Source: Planctomycetota bacterium (lineage in GTDB: Bacteria; Planctomycetota; Uabimicrobiia; Uabimicrobiales; JABWCH01). Taken from it: a stretch of 57,850 bases of DNA. Each line of letters starts with the position of its first letter. The stretch's first letter is position 1. Both the position numbers and the translations under genes were made by a program. The notes under the pieces were generated by a model that did no database searches, was not told where the DNA came from, and was given only the letters and a program-made list of their open reading frames with translations. Below are positions 16,421-25,504 of the stretch, piece after piece. The stretch spans positions 1 to 57,850 of the forward strand of contig JAGOMP010000010.1 in the NCBI GenBank assembly GCA_017993505.1, given 5' to 3'.

Positions 16421-16866
16421 TTATTTATTTTCCCTTACCTCAAAGATTAGTATATAAATTTTTAATTGTATCATGTTTTTGAAATATGTAAAAGTTTTTT
16501 TTTATATTTTCTAATTTTTTTTGAAAAGTATCTACTGTATTATATTTTTAAAGTATATGAATAGTTTTTTTTGAACTTTTTTATATTTAAGATGTATATA
16601 AGTAAGTTTGCTATATTTTTATTATTTTTCTATATTTTTTTGATATTGTTGTGGAAAATTATTTTTCTATATAAAATTTTTCTGATATGTAAGAATTTTT
16701 TTCTATTTTTTTGATATTATTGTGGAGAATATTTTTATTGTTGAATTTTTTATTTTTTATTGGAATAAAATTTGCAGGCATATTATAAATATAAATAATA
16801 AATAAGAATAATGAATATATTAGAAATAATATATTTATTGTATAAAATTTTTAAAGGAGATTTTTT
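16421..16866. other. AT-rich intergenic region with internal duplication
   Basis: No gene is visible in these 446 bp. The region lies between divergent rdgB and a secreted-protein gene. A segment TTTTTTTGATATTGTTGTGGA (about 16635) recurs as TTTTTTTGATATTATTGTGGA (about 16707), a ~73-bp tandem duplication. A -24/-12-like motif lies at 16760-16776. Confidence 0.6.
16760..16776 (+). promoter_or_regulatory. Candidate sigma-54-like (-24/-12) promoter
   Basis: TTGGAATAAAATTTGCA has GG and GC separated by exactly 10 bases, the defining spacing of sigma-54 promoters, and TTGC at the -12 element. The same core, TGGAATAAAATTTGC, occurs upstream of the paralogous downstream gene. No sigma-54 activator is in the window, so the call rests on the motif and its repetition. 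Confidence 0.45.
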
Positions 16867-17862
16867 ATGAAAAAGTCTTTATTTTTTCTTTTGGTGTGTG
16901 TTTTTATCATGCCGATTTTTGCTGATGTGTCGCCAGATACGATTGTATCGATTTCAGATGGCAATACAGTGCGCATTATCACAGCAGAAGAGTTGCACAA
17001 TGAGTTAGAGATGTATAAGAAAGACGTCACTATTTCTCATGGTGCATATGAACGCGAAGATGGCGTGTTTGTGATTCCTATGAAGCCAGAAGTCAAGGCA
17101 CAATTGGAAGAACAATTGAAGGATGAAAACGAAGATTTTGAAGAGTTGGATTCACGAGGTTCTATAGGTAAGAATTATTATAAATCTTGGGGAAATGCAG
17201 AATATTTTGCAGCATATATTGATGCAGGGCTTACTTTGAATGGAAATGCTAGCACTCGTTCTTTAGATGCTCATTTCTATGCTGGTGGTACAGTATTTAA
17301 TCGAGATGTGCGAGTTTTATCTTTAGATGCTAATTTACGAAATAATTCGTCCAGTCCTTATGCAGCAGCTTCTGTAAAGATTTTTAATCAAACTGTCTGG
17401 TCTCAAAGTCAAAATTTGTATTATGAAAGAGACTGGAGTAAATCTTGGAAGGTAACGCAACGTTTTATGGTAGGACCTGTTCCTGTATCTGTTACTGCAA
17501 GTATTGGTGGTTCTATTGGCTTTAAAATTGCCTTAGGATTGACAGCTTCTGATTTTGGAATTGAAGGAAAGTTGATTCCTAGATTGTCTGTACGAGGTAC
17601 TGCAGAAGCTTGTGTAGATGCAGTTGTTGCAAAAGCAGGAGTGAGAGGTTCGCTTACTTTTTTAAATACTACATTTACATTTACACCATCTGCGAAGCCT
17701 AAACAACTTAGTTTGAATATTGATGCAAAAGTAACTGCTCTTTCTGGCTCTATTAAGGTGATTGCAGAAATTTTAGGTGAAGGAGTGTGGGAATTAGAGC
17801 TTTTTAGTTGGGCTGGTTATATAAACTCGTGGAATTTATATAATAAAACTTTATATTTGTAG
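16867..17862 (+). CDS. Secreted protein of unknown function (paralog 1)
   Basis: This 331-residue protein has a clear signal peptide (KK, then a hydrophobic stretch, cleavage likely after MPIFA). The rest has no recognisable catalytic motif. From about residue 100 it is Gly/Ser/Thr-rich with alternating hydrophobic positions, suggesting b-strands. It shares with the next gene the segments FNQTVWSQS / LGQTIWSGS, FMVGPVPVSV / FMVGPIPVTV and a C-terminal WELELFSWAGY / WELKIYEWPGF. The two are therefore diverged paralogs of a family I do not know. The ribosome-binding site is AAAGGAGA about 8 nt upstream. Export and b-richness suggest an envelope or extracellular role (inference). Confidence 0.8.
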   Translation: MKKSLFFLLVCVFIMPIFADVSPDTIVSISDGNTVRIITAEELHNELEMYKKDVTISHGAYEREDGVFVIPMKPEVKAQLEEQLKDENEDFEELDSRGSIGKNYYKSWGNAEYFAAYIDAGLTLNGNASTRSLDAHFYAGGTVFNRDVRVLSLDANLRNNSSSPYAAASVKIFNQTVWSQSQNLYYERDWSKSWKVTQRFMVGPVPVSVTASIGGSIGFKIALGLTASDFGIEGKLIPRLSVRGTAEACVDAVVAKAGVRGSLTFLNTTFTFTPSAKPKQLSLNIDAKVTALSGSIKVIAEILGEGVWELELFSWAGYINSWNLYNKTLYL

Positions 17863-17930
17863 CATTTCTGGCTTAAATAAAAATATTGAGTTGATTGTAA
17901 AGTTTTCAAGCAAGGGAAAATTTCCCTAAG

Positions 17931-17966
17931 TCTTGGACTTTTTACAATAAAAGTTTATATGTAAGA
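17931..17966 (+). pseudogene. Remnant of a third paralog 3' end
   Basis: These 36 nt read SWTFYNKSLYVR, against SWNLYNKTLYL-stop at the end of the gene just upstream, 104 bp earlier. Eight of twelve positions match, and the DNA shares AATAAAA-TTTATAT. The frame runs on without a start and soon stops, so it is a ghost, not a gene. Confidence 0.5.
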
Positions 17967-18118
17967 GGAGATTACAAGTTTAATTTTTTATAACATTTTG
18001 TAACACTCTTATAAAATTTGTAACATGCTTGTTTCGTATATTGTTGTTATAAGTAGTGGTTTTGTTCTTTTTTTCTAAAAAATATAAGAAAATTAATTAT
18101 TTTTATAAAAAAATAATT

Positions 18119-18135
18119 ATGGAATAAAATTTGCT
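18119..18135 (+). promoter_or_regulatory. Candidate sigma-54-like (-24/-12) promoter
   Basis: ATGGAATAAAATTTGCT repeats the GG-N10-GC motif of 16760-16776 with an identical 15-base core. It lies about 295 bp before the start codon, which would leave a long leader. Confidence 0.4.
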
Positions 18136-18430
18136 TTGATATTATAATATATGATATATATGCTGAGTATTATGGATATTATAATATTTATAGAGTATCG
18201 TATAGATTCAAACAAATTTGAATGTAATGATGGCTCTAGCATTAAGAAACTATTTAACTGTATTCTAGCAACCTATGATGAAATGTGATGTAGTGAAAAT
18301 AGATTTGATGGAATGAAAAGTTAAATGAGTAAAGGTATGTATATTGCAAAATATATATACCTTGTTTCATATGATATATAATGGTGAAGGATTGTTGTAT
18401 TTTTAATTATTTTTATTAAAGGGGAAGTGT

Positions 18431-19582
18431 ATGAAAAAATTACTCCTTTTATTATTAGTCGCTATCATGCCATTGATGGCGCAATTCCCTATCACTTTTA
18501 TTAATATGATTGATAACAGTGAATTGAGATATTTCAATACTGAGGAAGAATTAGAAGTAACTGTTATAAATTTTAGTATGTCAGTTCAAGGTGACTGGGA
18601 ATATGTTTATTATGATGCTGAAAAGCAACAACTAGACATTGAGATGGTTGGATCGACTGTAATTCGTTTTATAGGCGTGAATGGACCTACAGAATGCACA
18701 GTAGACGAACTCATGGAAGGTGCTACCGAGGTACAAACTACTCCATATTGGACTAGCGATATGGAGAATGTTTTCACACAACAAGCGAATGAAGTAGAAG
18801 TTGCTCAAGAAGGCACATTGATACAAACAGACAATGGCTATGTTATTGATAAAACTTGGAGAAAAGATTTAGGTTCTCCTAAAACTTTATCAGCATATTT
18901 TCAAGCTGCTCTTACTGCAGGTGGCTATAAAAAAGATTGCAAAATAGAAGCTTCTTTGGAAATAGGGGCATCTATATTTAATAATGAAGCTTCTATTATT
19001 AGAGCTGAAGCCAATGCACACAATACTACAGGTGAGGCGTCTTTATCATTTTTAGGTCAAACTATATGGTCTGGTTCTTTGACAACAGAAAAAACATGGG
19101 AAAGTGGCGAAAAAGAACTTGCTTATGAAACGATTTTTATGGTTGGACCTATCCCTGTAACTGTAAGAGTGGGTGTACGAGGTTCTTTAGCTATTACAGC
19201 AAGAATTAGATTATACGGTGGCGAGAGTGGTGGAATTGGTGTGATTGCAACTCTAAATCCTGTTATTAGTTTAGGTGGATTTGCTGAAGCAGGCGTTACC
19301 ATAATCGTTGCAAGAGTAACTATTTGCTGTGATGTTACTTTCTTAGAACTTTCCTGTGAATTTGGTGGTGGAGCTACTTGGAACTCTAGCCAAGGAATTG
19401 TACTTTGCGTAGAATCTACTGGTGGAATTCAAAATGCTCTAGCTGGAAAAATTTCTATTAAAGTTACCATTAAAATATTAGGAAAGAAAAAAACATGGGA
19501 ACTTAAAATATATGAATGGCCAGGATTTTCATTCCCTGAACTTTTCGAATATTATAAAGAATGGACTTCAGAAGATCTATAA
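18431..19582 (+). CDS. Secreted protein of unknown function (paralog 2)
   Basis: The 383-residue protein has a short signal peptide (MKKLLLLLLVAIMPLMAQ). It is related over its C-terminal ~230 residues to the preceding gene, sharing FMVGPIPVTV, a central Gly-rich b-like region and the closing WELKIYEWPGF. Its own additions are an acidic N-terminal half and four Cys between about residues 295 and 340, which the first paralog lacks. I recognise no enzyme motif. AAAGGGG lies about 8 nt before the ATG. The two genes have separate upstream motifs and are probably transcribed independently but co-regulated. Confidence 0.8.
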   Translation: MKKLLLLLLVAIMPLMAQFPITFINMIDNSELRYFNTEEELEVTVINFSMSVQGDWEYVYYDAEKQQLDIEMVGSTVIRFIGVNGPTECTVDELMEGATEVQTTPYWTSDMENVFTQQANEVEVAQEGTLIQTDNGYVIDKTWRKDLGSPKTLSAYFQAALTAGGYKKDCKIEASLEIGASIFNNEASIIRAEANAHNTTGEASLSFLGQTIWSGSLTTEKTWESGEKELAYETIFMVGPIPVTVRVGVRGSLAITARIRLYGGESGGIGVIATLNPVISLGGFAEAGVTIIVARVTICCDVTFLELSCEFGGGATWNSSQGIVLCVESTGGIQNALAGKISIKVTIKILGKKKTWELKIYEWPGFSFPELFEYYKEWTSEDL

Positions 19583-19620
19583 AATTTCATTGAATATAAT
19601 TTAAGTTCGATTATAAGATA

Positions 19621-19659
19621 AAAGGTATATATATTTAAAATATATATATCTTTTTTTTA
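19621..19659 (+). terminator. Rho-independent terminator
   Basis: AAGGTATATATATTT pairs with AAATATATATATCTT and is followed by a run of T. It lies 40 nt after the stop of the second secreted-protein gene. A partial second copy, AAAGGTATATATATTTAAAAT, lies about 110 bp further on, another boundary duplication. Confidence 0.6.
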
Positions 19660-19795
19660 TTATATATGAAAATTGTTCATATATATCTTTGATGATTCTA
19701 TATTTTATAGATTTATAATAAAAAAAAAGGTATATATATTTAAAATGAATGTGTATTCAAGATGAAATAATATTTGCTTCTCATGTAACAAAAAG

Positions 19796-19824
19796 TTGAC
19801 AAAAGATATACTGTAATATACAAT
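19796..19824 (+). promoter_or_regulatory. Sigma-70-type promoter
   Basis: TTGACA, a 17-bp spacer and TACAAT, about 95 bp before the HEAT-repeat gene. A TGAAATAATATTTGCTT variant of the upstream -24/-12-like motif lies just before it (19763-19779). Confidence 0.6.
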
Positions 19825-19918
19825 AATATACAATGAATTTTTATTTGCATATATTATTTCATTTTATGAATTATTATCAATAGGATAGAGAAAAATACGT
19901 AAAAGGAGTGTCTAAAGT

Positions 19919-21802
19919 ATGAAAAAACCCATTTTATTTATTGTTTTTTTCTGCATTTTTATTGTATGTATTTTTTCTGTATTTTATATTGTTCAGAATA
20001 AAAATGTACTCTCAAAAGGTAATAAAGAAGTTATAACACCACCAGTAGTAGAAAGTAAAACATCTGAAATTCCTATGTTGCGTTATCATTACCAATTGGG
20101 TGATATTTTTATTTATGATGTAAAATATATGGCTAAAACTTTATTGAGTCAAGAATCAGATACTTTATTTAATTTAAATATTGAAGGAAGATTGGTTCAA
20201 AAAGTTTATGAAATACAAAGGAATAAGGCAATTCTAGGCTATGCTATTCAAAATCCGATCATAACTATGCCTGAGGTAGAGACGAGTTATTCTATAGAAG
20301 AAATGAAAAAAGCTTTGGAAACAGAAATTTATGTTTCTAAAAATTATTTAGGATTGATTGAAACATGGTATTTTCCCCAAAGTATTCCGAGTTCTTTACG
20401 AAATAATATTAAAAGTCTTTTAGGAAATTCGCAAGTTATTTTGCATGATACAGAGAAAACAGAATGGAGTAGCACGGAAGAAGACCAAAATGGATCATAC
20501 ACAGCACGCTATAAAGTGGCATTGTTGCCAGATTCTCCCTTTGTTATGTTGTATAAAAAGAAATTGTCATACCAACAAGTACAAAATCAAAAAATGCCTC
20601 AAGTCCTACGGGGCAATATTGAAATTCAGTTTCATCCTAAATTAGGATATATAGATTCTTTAGAAGTGTTTGAAGAACTTGCAATTAGAAACATGGATTT
20701 TATAGGTAAAGGTTCTTTTGAAATTAAACTCAAATTAGAAAAACGTGAAAATGATCCTACTATATCGCATCCAATGGATCATAAGCTTACACAAGGGAAT
20801 ATGTATACTACGAAATCGTTTAAGGTCGAGGGTGAAGAAGAATTACGAATCAATCGTTTAAAATCTATAGTAGGTAATAAAACTTGGAAGGATTTAGAAA
20901 AAGAATGGCCTAGCATTCAAGAGACAAAAGACCAAGCAACGCGCAATAATTTTTTTAAATTATTGACAGCTTGGATGGAATTGAATCCCAATGAATTGCA
21001 TCAAGTAGGGAAAATTATGTTGATGAGTAAGGAATGGGATCGAAATGTAGGACTTCTTTGTGGTGCTTTAACAGAATGTCAAGTTCCAGAAGCCCAAGAA
21101 CTTTTACTCAATGTTATGGATCAAAGAAAAGATAATGAAAATTTTGTAACAATGATTAGTAGTAATTTAGGACTAGTAAAACAACCAACTGATGCAACTT
21201 TACAGACATTACAAAATATAAGTCAAGAAAATCGTTCAGAACAAGTTACCAATATTGCTAATTTAGCAATTGGCAATATTATTTCTACGATAAAAAAGAC
21301 AAATCCTGAAAAAGTAAATTCTTTGATTTATGATTTTGAGGTATCTTTGAAAAATGAATCAACGCCTAGTAAACAAATGAATTATATAGAAACGTTAGGA
21401 AATGTTGGAAATAGTTCTAGCGTTCCTATTTTAGAAACTTTTGTAAAGCATAAAGATGTTCCTATTCGTTCTCGTGCTTATCATTCTTTACGTTTTATGA
21501 ATGATGTGTATTCTGAAGAACTTTTATCTAAGGGTTTACAGGAAGAAGAACATCCACATGTTCGTCGTAGTATTTTAGATGCTATGTCTAGTAGAAATAA
21601 TTCAAAAAGTACACTAGATGTTTTAATGGCTGCTTTTACTAGTGAAAAAGATCCTAATGTTCGTATAAAAGAGGCACATATTATTTGGAAGATGAGACGA
21701 GAATTTCCTGAAGTAGAAAATTTTATACGAAGATATGCTGATATAGATACATCTGAAAAGGTACGTAATTCTCTACGTTATATGCTAGTAGATGCAAATT
21801 AA
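19919..21802 (+). CDS. Membrane-anchored b-domain plus HEAT-repeat protein
   Basis: This 627-residue protein has an N-terminal signal anchor (residues 5-27, very hydrophobic). A b-rich domain follows (about 50-270), starting with YHYQLGDIFIYDVKY. From about 290 to the end there is an all-helical region with HEAT-like repeats, such as SVPILETFVKHKDVPIRSRAYHSLRF and the two repeats after it. A b-sheet domain followed by a helical superhelix is the layout of the N-terminal lipid-transfer module of vitellogenin/MTP-type proteins; the resemblance is by layout only (inference). AGGAG lies 10 nt upstream of the ATG. It is a single gene with its own promoter and terminator. Confidence 0.7.
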   Translation: MKKPILFIVFFCIFIVCIFSVFYIVQNKNVLSKGNKEVITPPVVESKTSEIPMLRYHYQLGDIFIYDVKYMAKTLLSQESDTLFNLNIEGRLVQKVYEIQRNKAILGYAIQNPIITMPEVETSYSIEEMKKALETEIYVSKNYLGLIETWYFPQSIPSSLRNNIKSLLGNSQVILHDTEKTEWSSTEEDQNGSYTARYKVALLPDSPFVMLYKKKLSYQQVQNQKMPQVLRGNIEIQFHPKLGYIDSLEVFEELAIRNMDFIGKGSFEIKLKLEKRENDPTISHPMDHKLTQGNMYTTKSFKVEGEEELRINRLKSIVGNKTWKDLEKEWPSIQETKDQATRNNFFKLLTAWMELNPNELHQVGKIMLMSKEWDRNVGLLCGALTECQVPEAQELLLNVMDQRKDNENFVTMISSNLGLVKQPTDATLQTLQNISQENRSEQVTNIANLAIGNIISTIKKTNPEKVNSLIYDFEVSLKNESTPSKQMNYIETLGNVGNSSSVPILETFVKHKDVPIRSRAYHSLRFMNDVYSEELLSKGLQEEEHPHVRRSILDAMSSRNNSKSTLDVLMAAFTSEKDPNVRIKEAHIIWKMRREFPEVENFIRRYADIDTSEKVRNSLRYMLVDAN

Positions 21803-21900
21803 TAGATGCATGGGAACGAAAAAAAATTTGTTGAAAATATTTTCTTTTTTGTGATGTATTATGTAGAAAAGGTTTTTCTATTGTGAAGCCTTTCTATAGT

Positions 21901-21937
21901 AAAGTCTTTCTATTATTCATAATAGAAAGACTTTTTT
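21901..21937 (+). terminator. Rho-independent terminator
   Basis: AAAGTCTTTCTATT pairs perfectly with AATAGAAAGACTTT and is followed by six T. It ends the HEAT-repeat transcript. Confidence 0.85.
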
Positions 21938-21968
21938 AGGAATCATATTGAATATTTTCAAAAGACTT

Positions 21969-21996
21969 TTGACAATGACATAAAAAAATATATAAT
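21969..21996 (+). promoter_or_regulatory. Sigma-70-type promoter
   Basis: A perfect TTGACA and TATAAT with a 16-bp spacer, about 85 bp before the next start codon. It probably drives the genes at 22080 and 22495 and perhaps pta-ackA. Confidence 0.75.
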
Positions 21997-22079
21997 AATT
22001 CTAACAAGGTATACTTTTTTTAGAATATACAGATAATATTATATTTTTATTGCCATATCCCCCATTTTAGGAGCAATAC

Positions 22080-22460
22080 ATGCAGGGTATTCAAGCTGTA
22101 CTCAGAGAAATGAATGTTCAGGATGATGATTTAATAGATATAACTCAATCGATTCTAGCAATGCGGGAAGAACTTGCCTCGGCAGTTCAAGAAATGGAAA
22201 CAAAAAATCTTCCAGCAGCCCTTGTTTTATCACAAAATCCTGATGCAGTTCAAATGATTGAAATGATTACAGATCATATTGTAGAACAACAAGGGTTATT
22301 AGAAAAAGCCATGATGGGAGAAGATATTTATGATTCCTTAGCTACTATCAAGGCAAAAATAGAATCTCTTGTTGTAGGTGCTGATGTAGAAGTTCGCACT
22401 CTCAGTCACATTACACAGAAAATGAGAATGTGCAAGCGTTCTGATGGATTAGTAGAATAA
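22080..22460 (+). CDS. Small helical protein of unknown function
   Basis: The 126-residue protein is acidic and almost entirely helical, with Met/Glu/Gln-rich amphipathic stretches and no signal peptide. I do not recognise it. It is preceded by AGGAG at 7 nt and a strong promoter. It lies 34 nt before the pentapeptide-pseudokinase gene, so the two are likely co-transcribed and may work together (inference). Confidence 0.75.
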   Translation: MQGIQAVLREMNVQDDDLIDITQSILAMREELASAVQEMETKNLPAALVLSQNPDAVQMIEMITDHIVEQQGLLEKAMMGEDIYDSLATIKAKIESLVVGADVEVRTLSHITQKMRMCKRSDGLVE

Positions 22461-22494
22461 AATTATTGGCAACAATCACAAATAAAGGAAAACT

Positions 22495-24348
22495 ATGGCA
22501 AATAAAGCTTTATTTGAAAAATTAAAACAAGACATTGCTAAAGAATTGAACTGCCGTGTTTGGAATCGTTGGAGAAAGCAAAATCCCGATACCATTCTTG
22601 CCTTAGGTGCCTCTAACTTTACAAATTTTCAAATGGACAATATTGATCTAGATAAAGCTGACTTGATGGAGTCTGATTTTAGTGGTGCTAGCTTAAATAA
22701 TGCAAGCCTACAAAAAGCTGATTTTACGTACGCTTATTTAAATAGAGCTAGTCTGCAACAAGCGAATTTAGTGAAAGCATGTTTAAATTCCGCTTCTTTA
22801 ACTTTAACAAATTTAGAGAATGCAAATTTAGCAAATATAGATGCCATTGAAGCTAATTTTCGTGGAGCCAATTTAATAGGTGTCAATTTAGAGAATGCTT
22901 ATATGAGAAAAGCATTCTTTAAAGATGCAAATTTAGCAAATGCAAATTTATCCAAAGCTACCCTTTATAATGCAAATTTTCAATATGCTAATTTAGAGAA
23001 TGCAAATTTAGAAAATGCAGATCTTCGAGGTGTAGATTTCAGTTTTGCAAATTTAGCTGGAGTCAATTTAAAAAATGCAAATTTAAAAGGTGCCATATTT
23101 ATTGCTTCTAATTTAGAAAGTGCAGATTTACAAAATGCGTATTTTCATGATGCAACGATCCAACAATCTCGATTATGTCACTGCAATATGAATGGAACAT
23201 TTTTTTATAATACTAAGATAGAAGAATGCATAGATGTAGAAGGCATTCTTTGTGAATATATAGAGTTAGGATTACAAGCAGGCAAGCATCTACTTATTTT
23301 AGATACTCCAGAAATTCAAGAAGAATTTCTGGCTGTATTGCAAGATAAAGATACAACTATGCGAGATGTATATATTAAAAAATGCAGAACATTGCAAGAT
23401 TCTTATTTATGTTTGCCTACAATTATTTTAGATAATTCTTCCTATAATGTCATAGCTCGTTTAGATGACGATCCGCAATCTTTGTATTATGAAGTTAATA
23501 AAGATAATCAAGAATTTATTTTAAAAGCTTTTGCACCTCAGTTTACTATGATTCCAGAACAATATTGGGAAGAACTTTTGGAACAATATATAGCACTTGG
23601 ACGATATGCTTCGCAATGGTATTATCCAGGAATTTTGAAAAATATAGACTTACAATTATGGAAAGATCGTCCTATTTTATTGAAAGATAAGGATTTAGTA
23701 CGCCCCATTTGGATTTTGGAAAAACAAGAAGGAATTTTGCTCAAAGATTTTATTCAAAATGATATTGATGCAGGTACGATTTACAATTTGATGATTCAAA
23801 TAGTAGAAGCATTGCATTATATTCATCGACTTGCTACTTGGGAAAAACGACCTCCTGTATTAGAAGAAGATGCATCTCAAATTCGAGAGAAAAAACCAGA
23901 AGATTATTGTTATCATGGCAATATTCAACCATGTAATATTATTGTATATCAGCAAGAGGAAGAATATATTACAAAAATATTAGAACCAACCAATTTACGT
24001 TGGAAATATATTAAAGATTATATAGAAAATACAAATATTGAGAATATTCCTAATAATGTACTGTCTTTTGTTCAATATTTAGCACCAGAACAAAAAACAG
24101 GAGCAGAGTATCTTACTTTTAAAGCAGATGTCTATTCCTTAGGAATGACATTTTTTTATATGCTTACAAAACAACAGCTTACACAAAAGATTATCGAAGA
24201 AAATCCTCAATATGTTACGCAAATATTAGAGAAAGAAAAAGTTCCTAGCGAACTCATTGAAATCGTGGAACTTTCTTTAAAAAAAGAACCAACAGAACGA
24301 ATTAGTACAGATGAAATATTAGAAATATTAGAAATATTTTATTTCTAA
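22495..24348 (+). CDS. Pentapeptide-repeat protein fused to a protein pseudokinase
   Basis: Of 617 residues, about 40-245 are pentapeptide repeats (A[D/N]LxxA-type, for example ANLENANLENADLRG), which fold as a right-handed b-helix. The C-terminal ~330 residues look like a Hanks kinase: FILKAF has a candidate ATP-binding Lys, and YLAPEQKTG replaces the APE motif and is followed by KADVYSLGMTFFYMLT. The catalytic loop, however, is YHGNIQPCNIIV (Asp of HRD replaced by Asn) and the DFG site reads EPTN. It is therefore probably a pseudokinase, that is, a scaffold or sensor. An active Ser/Thr kinase is encoded at 46003. It follows the 126-residue gene by 34 nt and precedes pta by 28 nt. Confidence 0.85.
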   Translation: MANKALFEKLKQDIAKELNCRVWNRWRKQNPDTILALGASNFTNFQMDNIDLDKADLMESDFSGASLNNASLQKADFTYAYLNRASLQQANLVKACLNSASLTLTNLENANLANIDAIEANFRGANLIGVNLENAYMRKAFFKDANLANANLSKATLYNANFQYANLENANLENADLRGVDFSFANLAGVNLKNANLKGAIFIASNLESADLQNAYFHDATIQQSRLCHCNMNGTFFYNTKIEECIDVEGILCEYIELGLQAGKHLLILDTPEIQEEFLAVLQDKDTTMRDVYIKKCRTLQDSYLCLPTIILDNSSYNVIARLDDDPQSLYYEVNKDNQEFILKAFAPQFTMIPEQYWEELLEQYIALGRYASQWYYPGILKNIDLQLWKDRPILLKDKDLVRPIWILEKQEGILLKDFIQNDIDAGTIYNLMIQIVEALHYIHRLATWEKRPPVLEEDASQIREKKPEDYCYHGNIQPCNIIVYQQEEEYITKILEPTNLRWKYIKDYIENTNIENIPNNVLSFVQYLAPEQKTGAEYLTFKADVYSLGMTFFYMLTKQQLTQKIIEENPQYVTQILEKEKVPSELIEIVELSLKKEPTERISTDEILEILEIFYF

Positions 24349-24376
24349 AAAGAACAATTTTAAAAGGACAATTTTC

Positions 24377-25372
24377 ATGGATTTCATGCAAAAAGTTTAT
24401 AAAACAGCTAAAACAACTCCTAGACGAATCGTACTTCCTGAAAGTAATGACGCGAGAATACTCCATGCAGCACAGCAAGCCATTGAAAAAGGATATGGTC
24501 GTATTATTCTGATTGGCAATCCTTCTACGATTAAACAACGTGCCCAAGAAGAAAAATGCGATATTTCTAAAGTAGAAATCATTGACCCAAAAACACATCC
24601 TAAAACAGAAGAATATATTAAAATATATTGTGAGAAACGTGCTAAAAAAGGCATGACAATGGAAAAAGCTAAAGTGATCATCTCTGAGGATCCTTTATTT
24701 TTTGGTGCTATGCTTGTGTATGATAATGAAGCAGATGGGATGGTAGCTGGTGCAGTGCGTCCTACCGCAGACACAATGCGTGCTATGTTGCATTGTATTG
24801 GAACTGCCAAGGGCATTCAAACAGTTTCTTCTTTTTTTGCAATGGTTTCTCCTAAAACAGAGTACGGATCTGACGGTCTTATGTTTTTTGCAGATTGTGC
24901 AGTCAATCCCAACCCTACTTCAGAACAGTTAGCAGACATTGCTATTTCTACAGCAGATAATTATTCGTTATTCACTGGACAAGTTCCTAAAGTAGCATTG
25001 CTTTCTTTTTCCACAAAAGGAAGTGCAGCACACGAAGATGTAGATAAAGTTTCCCAAGCATTTGATATCGTCAAAAAAGCACGTCCTGATATTCAAATAG
25101 ATGGTGAGTTACAATTTGATTCTGCCACTGTTGAATCTATTGGTCAACGAAAAGCTCCAGGATCTCGCATAGCTGGTCATGCCAATGTATTTGTATTCCC
25201 AGACTTAGATGCAGGAAATATTGGTTATAAAATTGCACAAAGACTTGGAAATTGTAAAGCCATAGGTTCTGTTGTACAAGGCGGTGCAAAACCTATCAAT
25301 GATTTAAGTCGTGGTTGTACTGTAGAGGATATTGTGGATTTAATCGCCATTACTGCTACACAAGTTAAATAA
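24377..25372 (+). CDS. pta: Phosphate acetyltransferase
   Basis: The enzyme converts acetyl-CoA and phosphate to acetyl phosphate, the first step of acetate fermentation. The 331-residue length matches the short, single-domain Pta. Family landmarks include RIVLPESNDARILHAA near the start, LMFFADCAVNPNPTSEQLADIA (about residues 173-194), LSFSTKGSA and the C-terminal VVQGGAKPINDLSRGC. The ribosome-binding site AAAGGA lies 9 nt upstream. It pairs with ackA 150 bp downstream. Confidence 0.95.
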   Translation: MDFMQKVYKTAKTTPRRIVLPESNDARILHAAQQAIEKGYGRIILIGNPSTIKQRAQEEKCDISKVEIIDPKTHPKTEEYIKIYCEKRAKKGMTMEKAKVIISEDPLFFGAMLVYDNEADGMVAGAVRPTADTMRAMLHCIGTAKGIQTVSSFFAMVSPKTEYGSDGLMFFADCAVNPNPTSEQLADIAISTADNYSLFTGQVPKVALLSFSTKGSAAHEDVDKVSQAFDIVKKARPDIQIDGELQFDSATVESIGQRKAPGSRIAGHANVFVFPDLDAGNIGYKIAQRLGNCKAIGSVVQGGAKPINDLSRGCTVEDIVDLIAITATQVK

Positions 25373-25404
25373 AAAAATGTGTTAGCTGTATGGTTGTTTC
25401 GTGG

Positions 25405-25504
25405 TAAAAAGGCGTTTTTAAAACATTTTTTCTAATTAAAAAAAGCGTTTTTAAAATATTTTTTTTAGTTAAAAAAGGCGTTTTTAAAATATATTTTCTA
25501 GTTA
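25405..25504 (+). repeat. Three ~33-bp tandem repeats between pta and ackA
   Basis: Three copies of AAAAAGGCGTTTTTAAAATATTTTTT followed by CTAGTTA-like ends are arranged head to tail. Each contains a small AAAAAGGCGTTTTT near-palindrome. They occupy most of the 152-bp gap in front of the ackA ribosome-binding site. Their role is unknown; they could form weak hairpins affecting pta/ackA balance (inference). Confidence 0.75.

Larger units (their letters stand above)
17863..18430 (+). other. Intergenic region with remnant, promoter motif and hairpin
   Basis: No complete gene is visible in these 568 bp. The region contains the 3'-end remnant at 17931-17966, a small palindrome AGGGAAAATTTCCCT near 17912, and the motif TGGAATAAAATTTGCT at 18120-18135. 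It also has a possible hairpin AAAGGTATGTATATTGCAAAATATATATACCTT (about 18331-18363) shortly before the next gene. Confidence 0.55.

Noticed and set aside
24302..24816. Minus-strand open frames over pta
   Set aside because: Antisense shadows of a clear metabolic gene, with no ribosome-binding site or family similarity.
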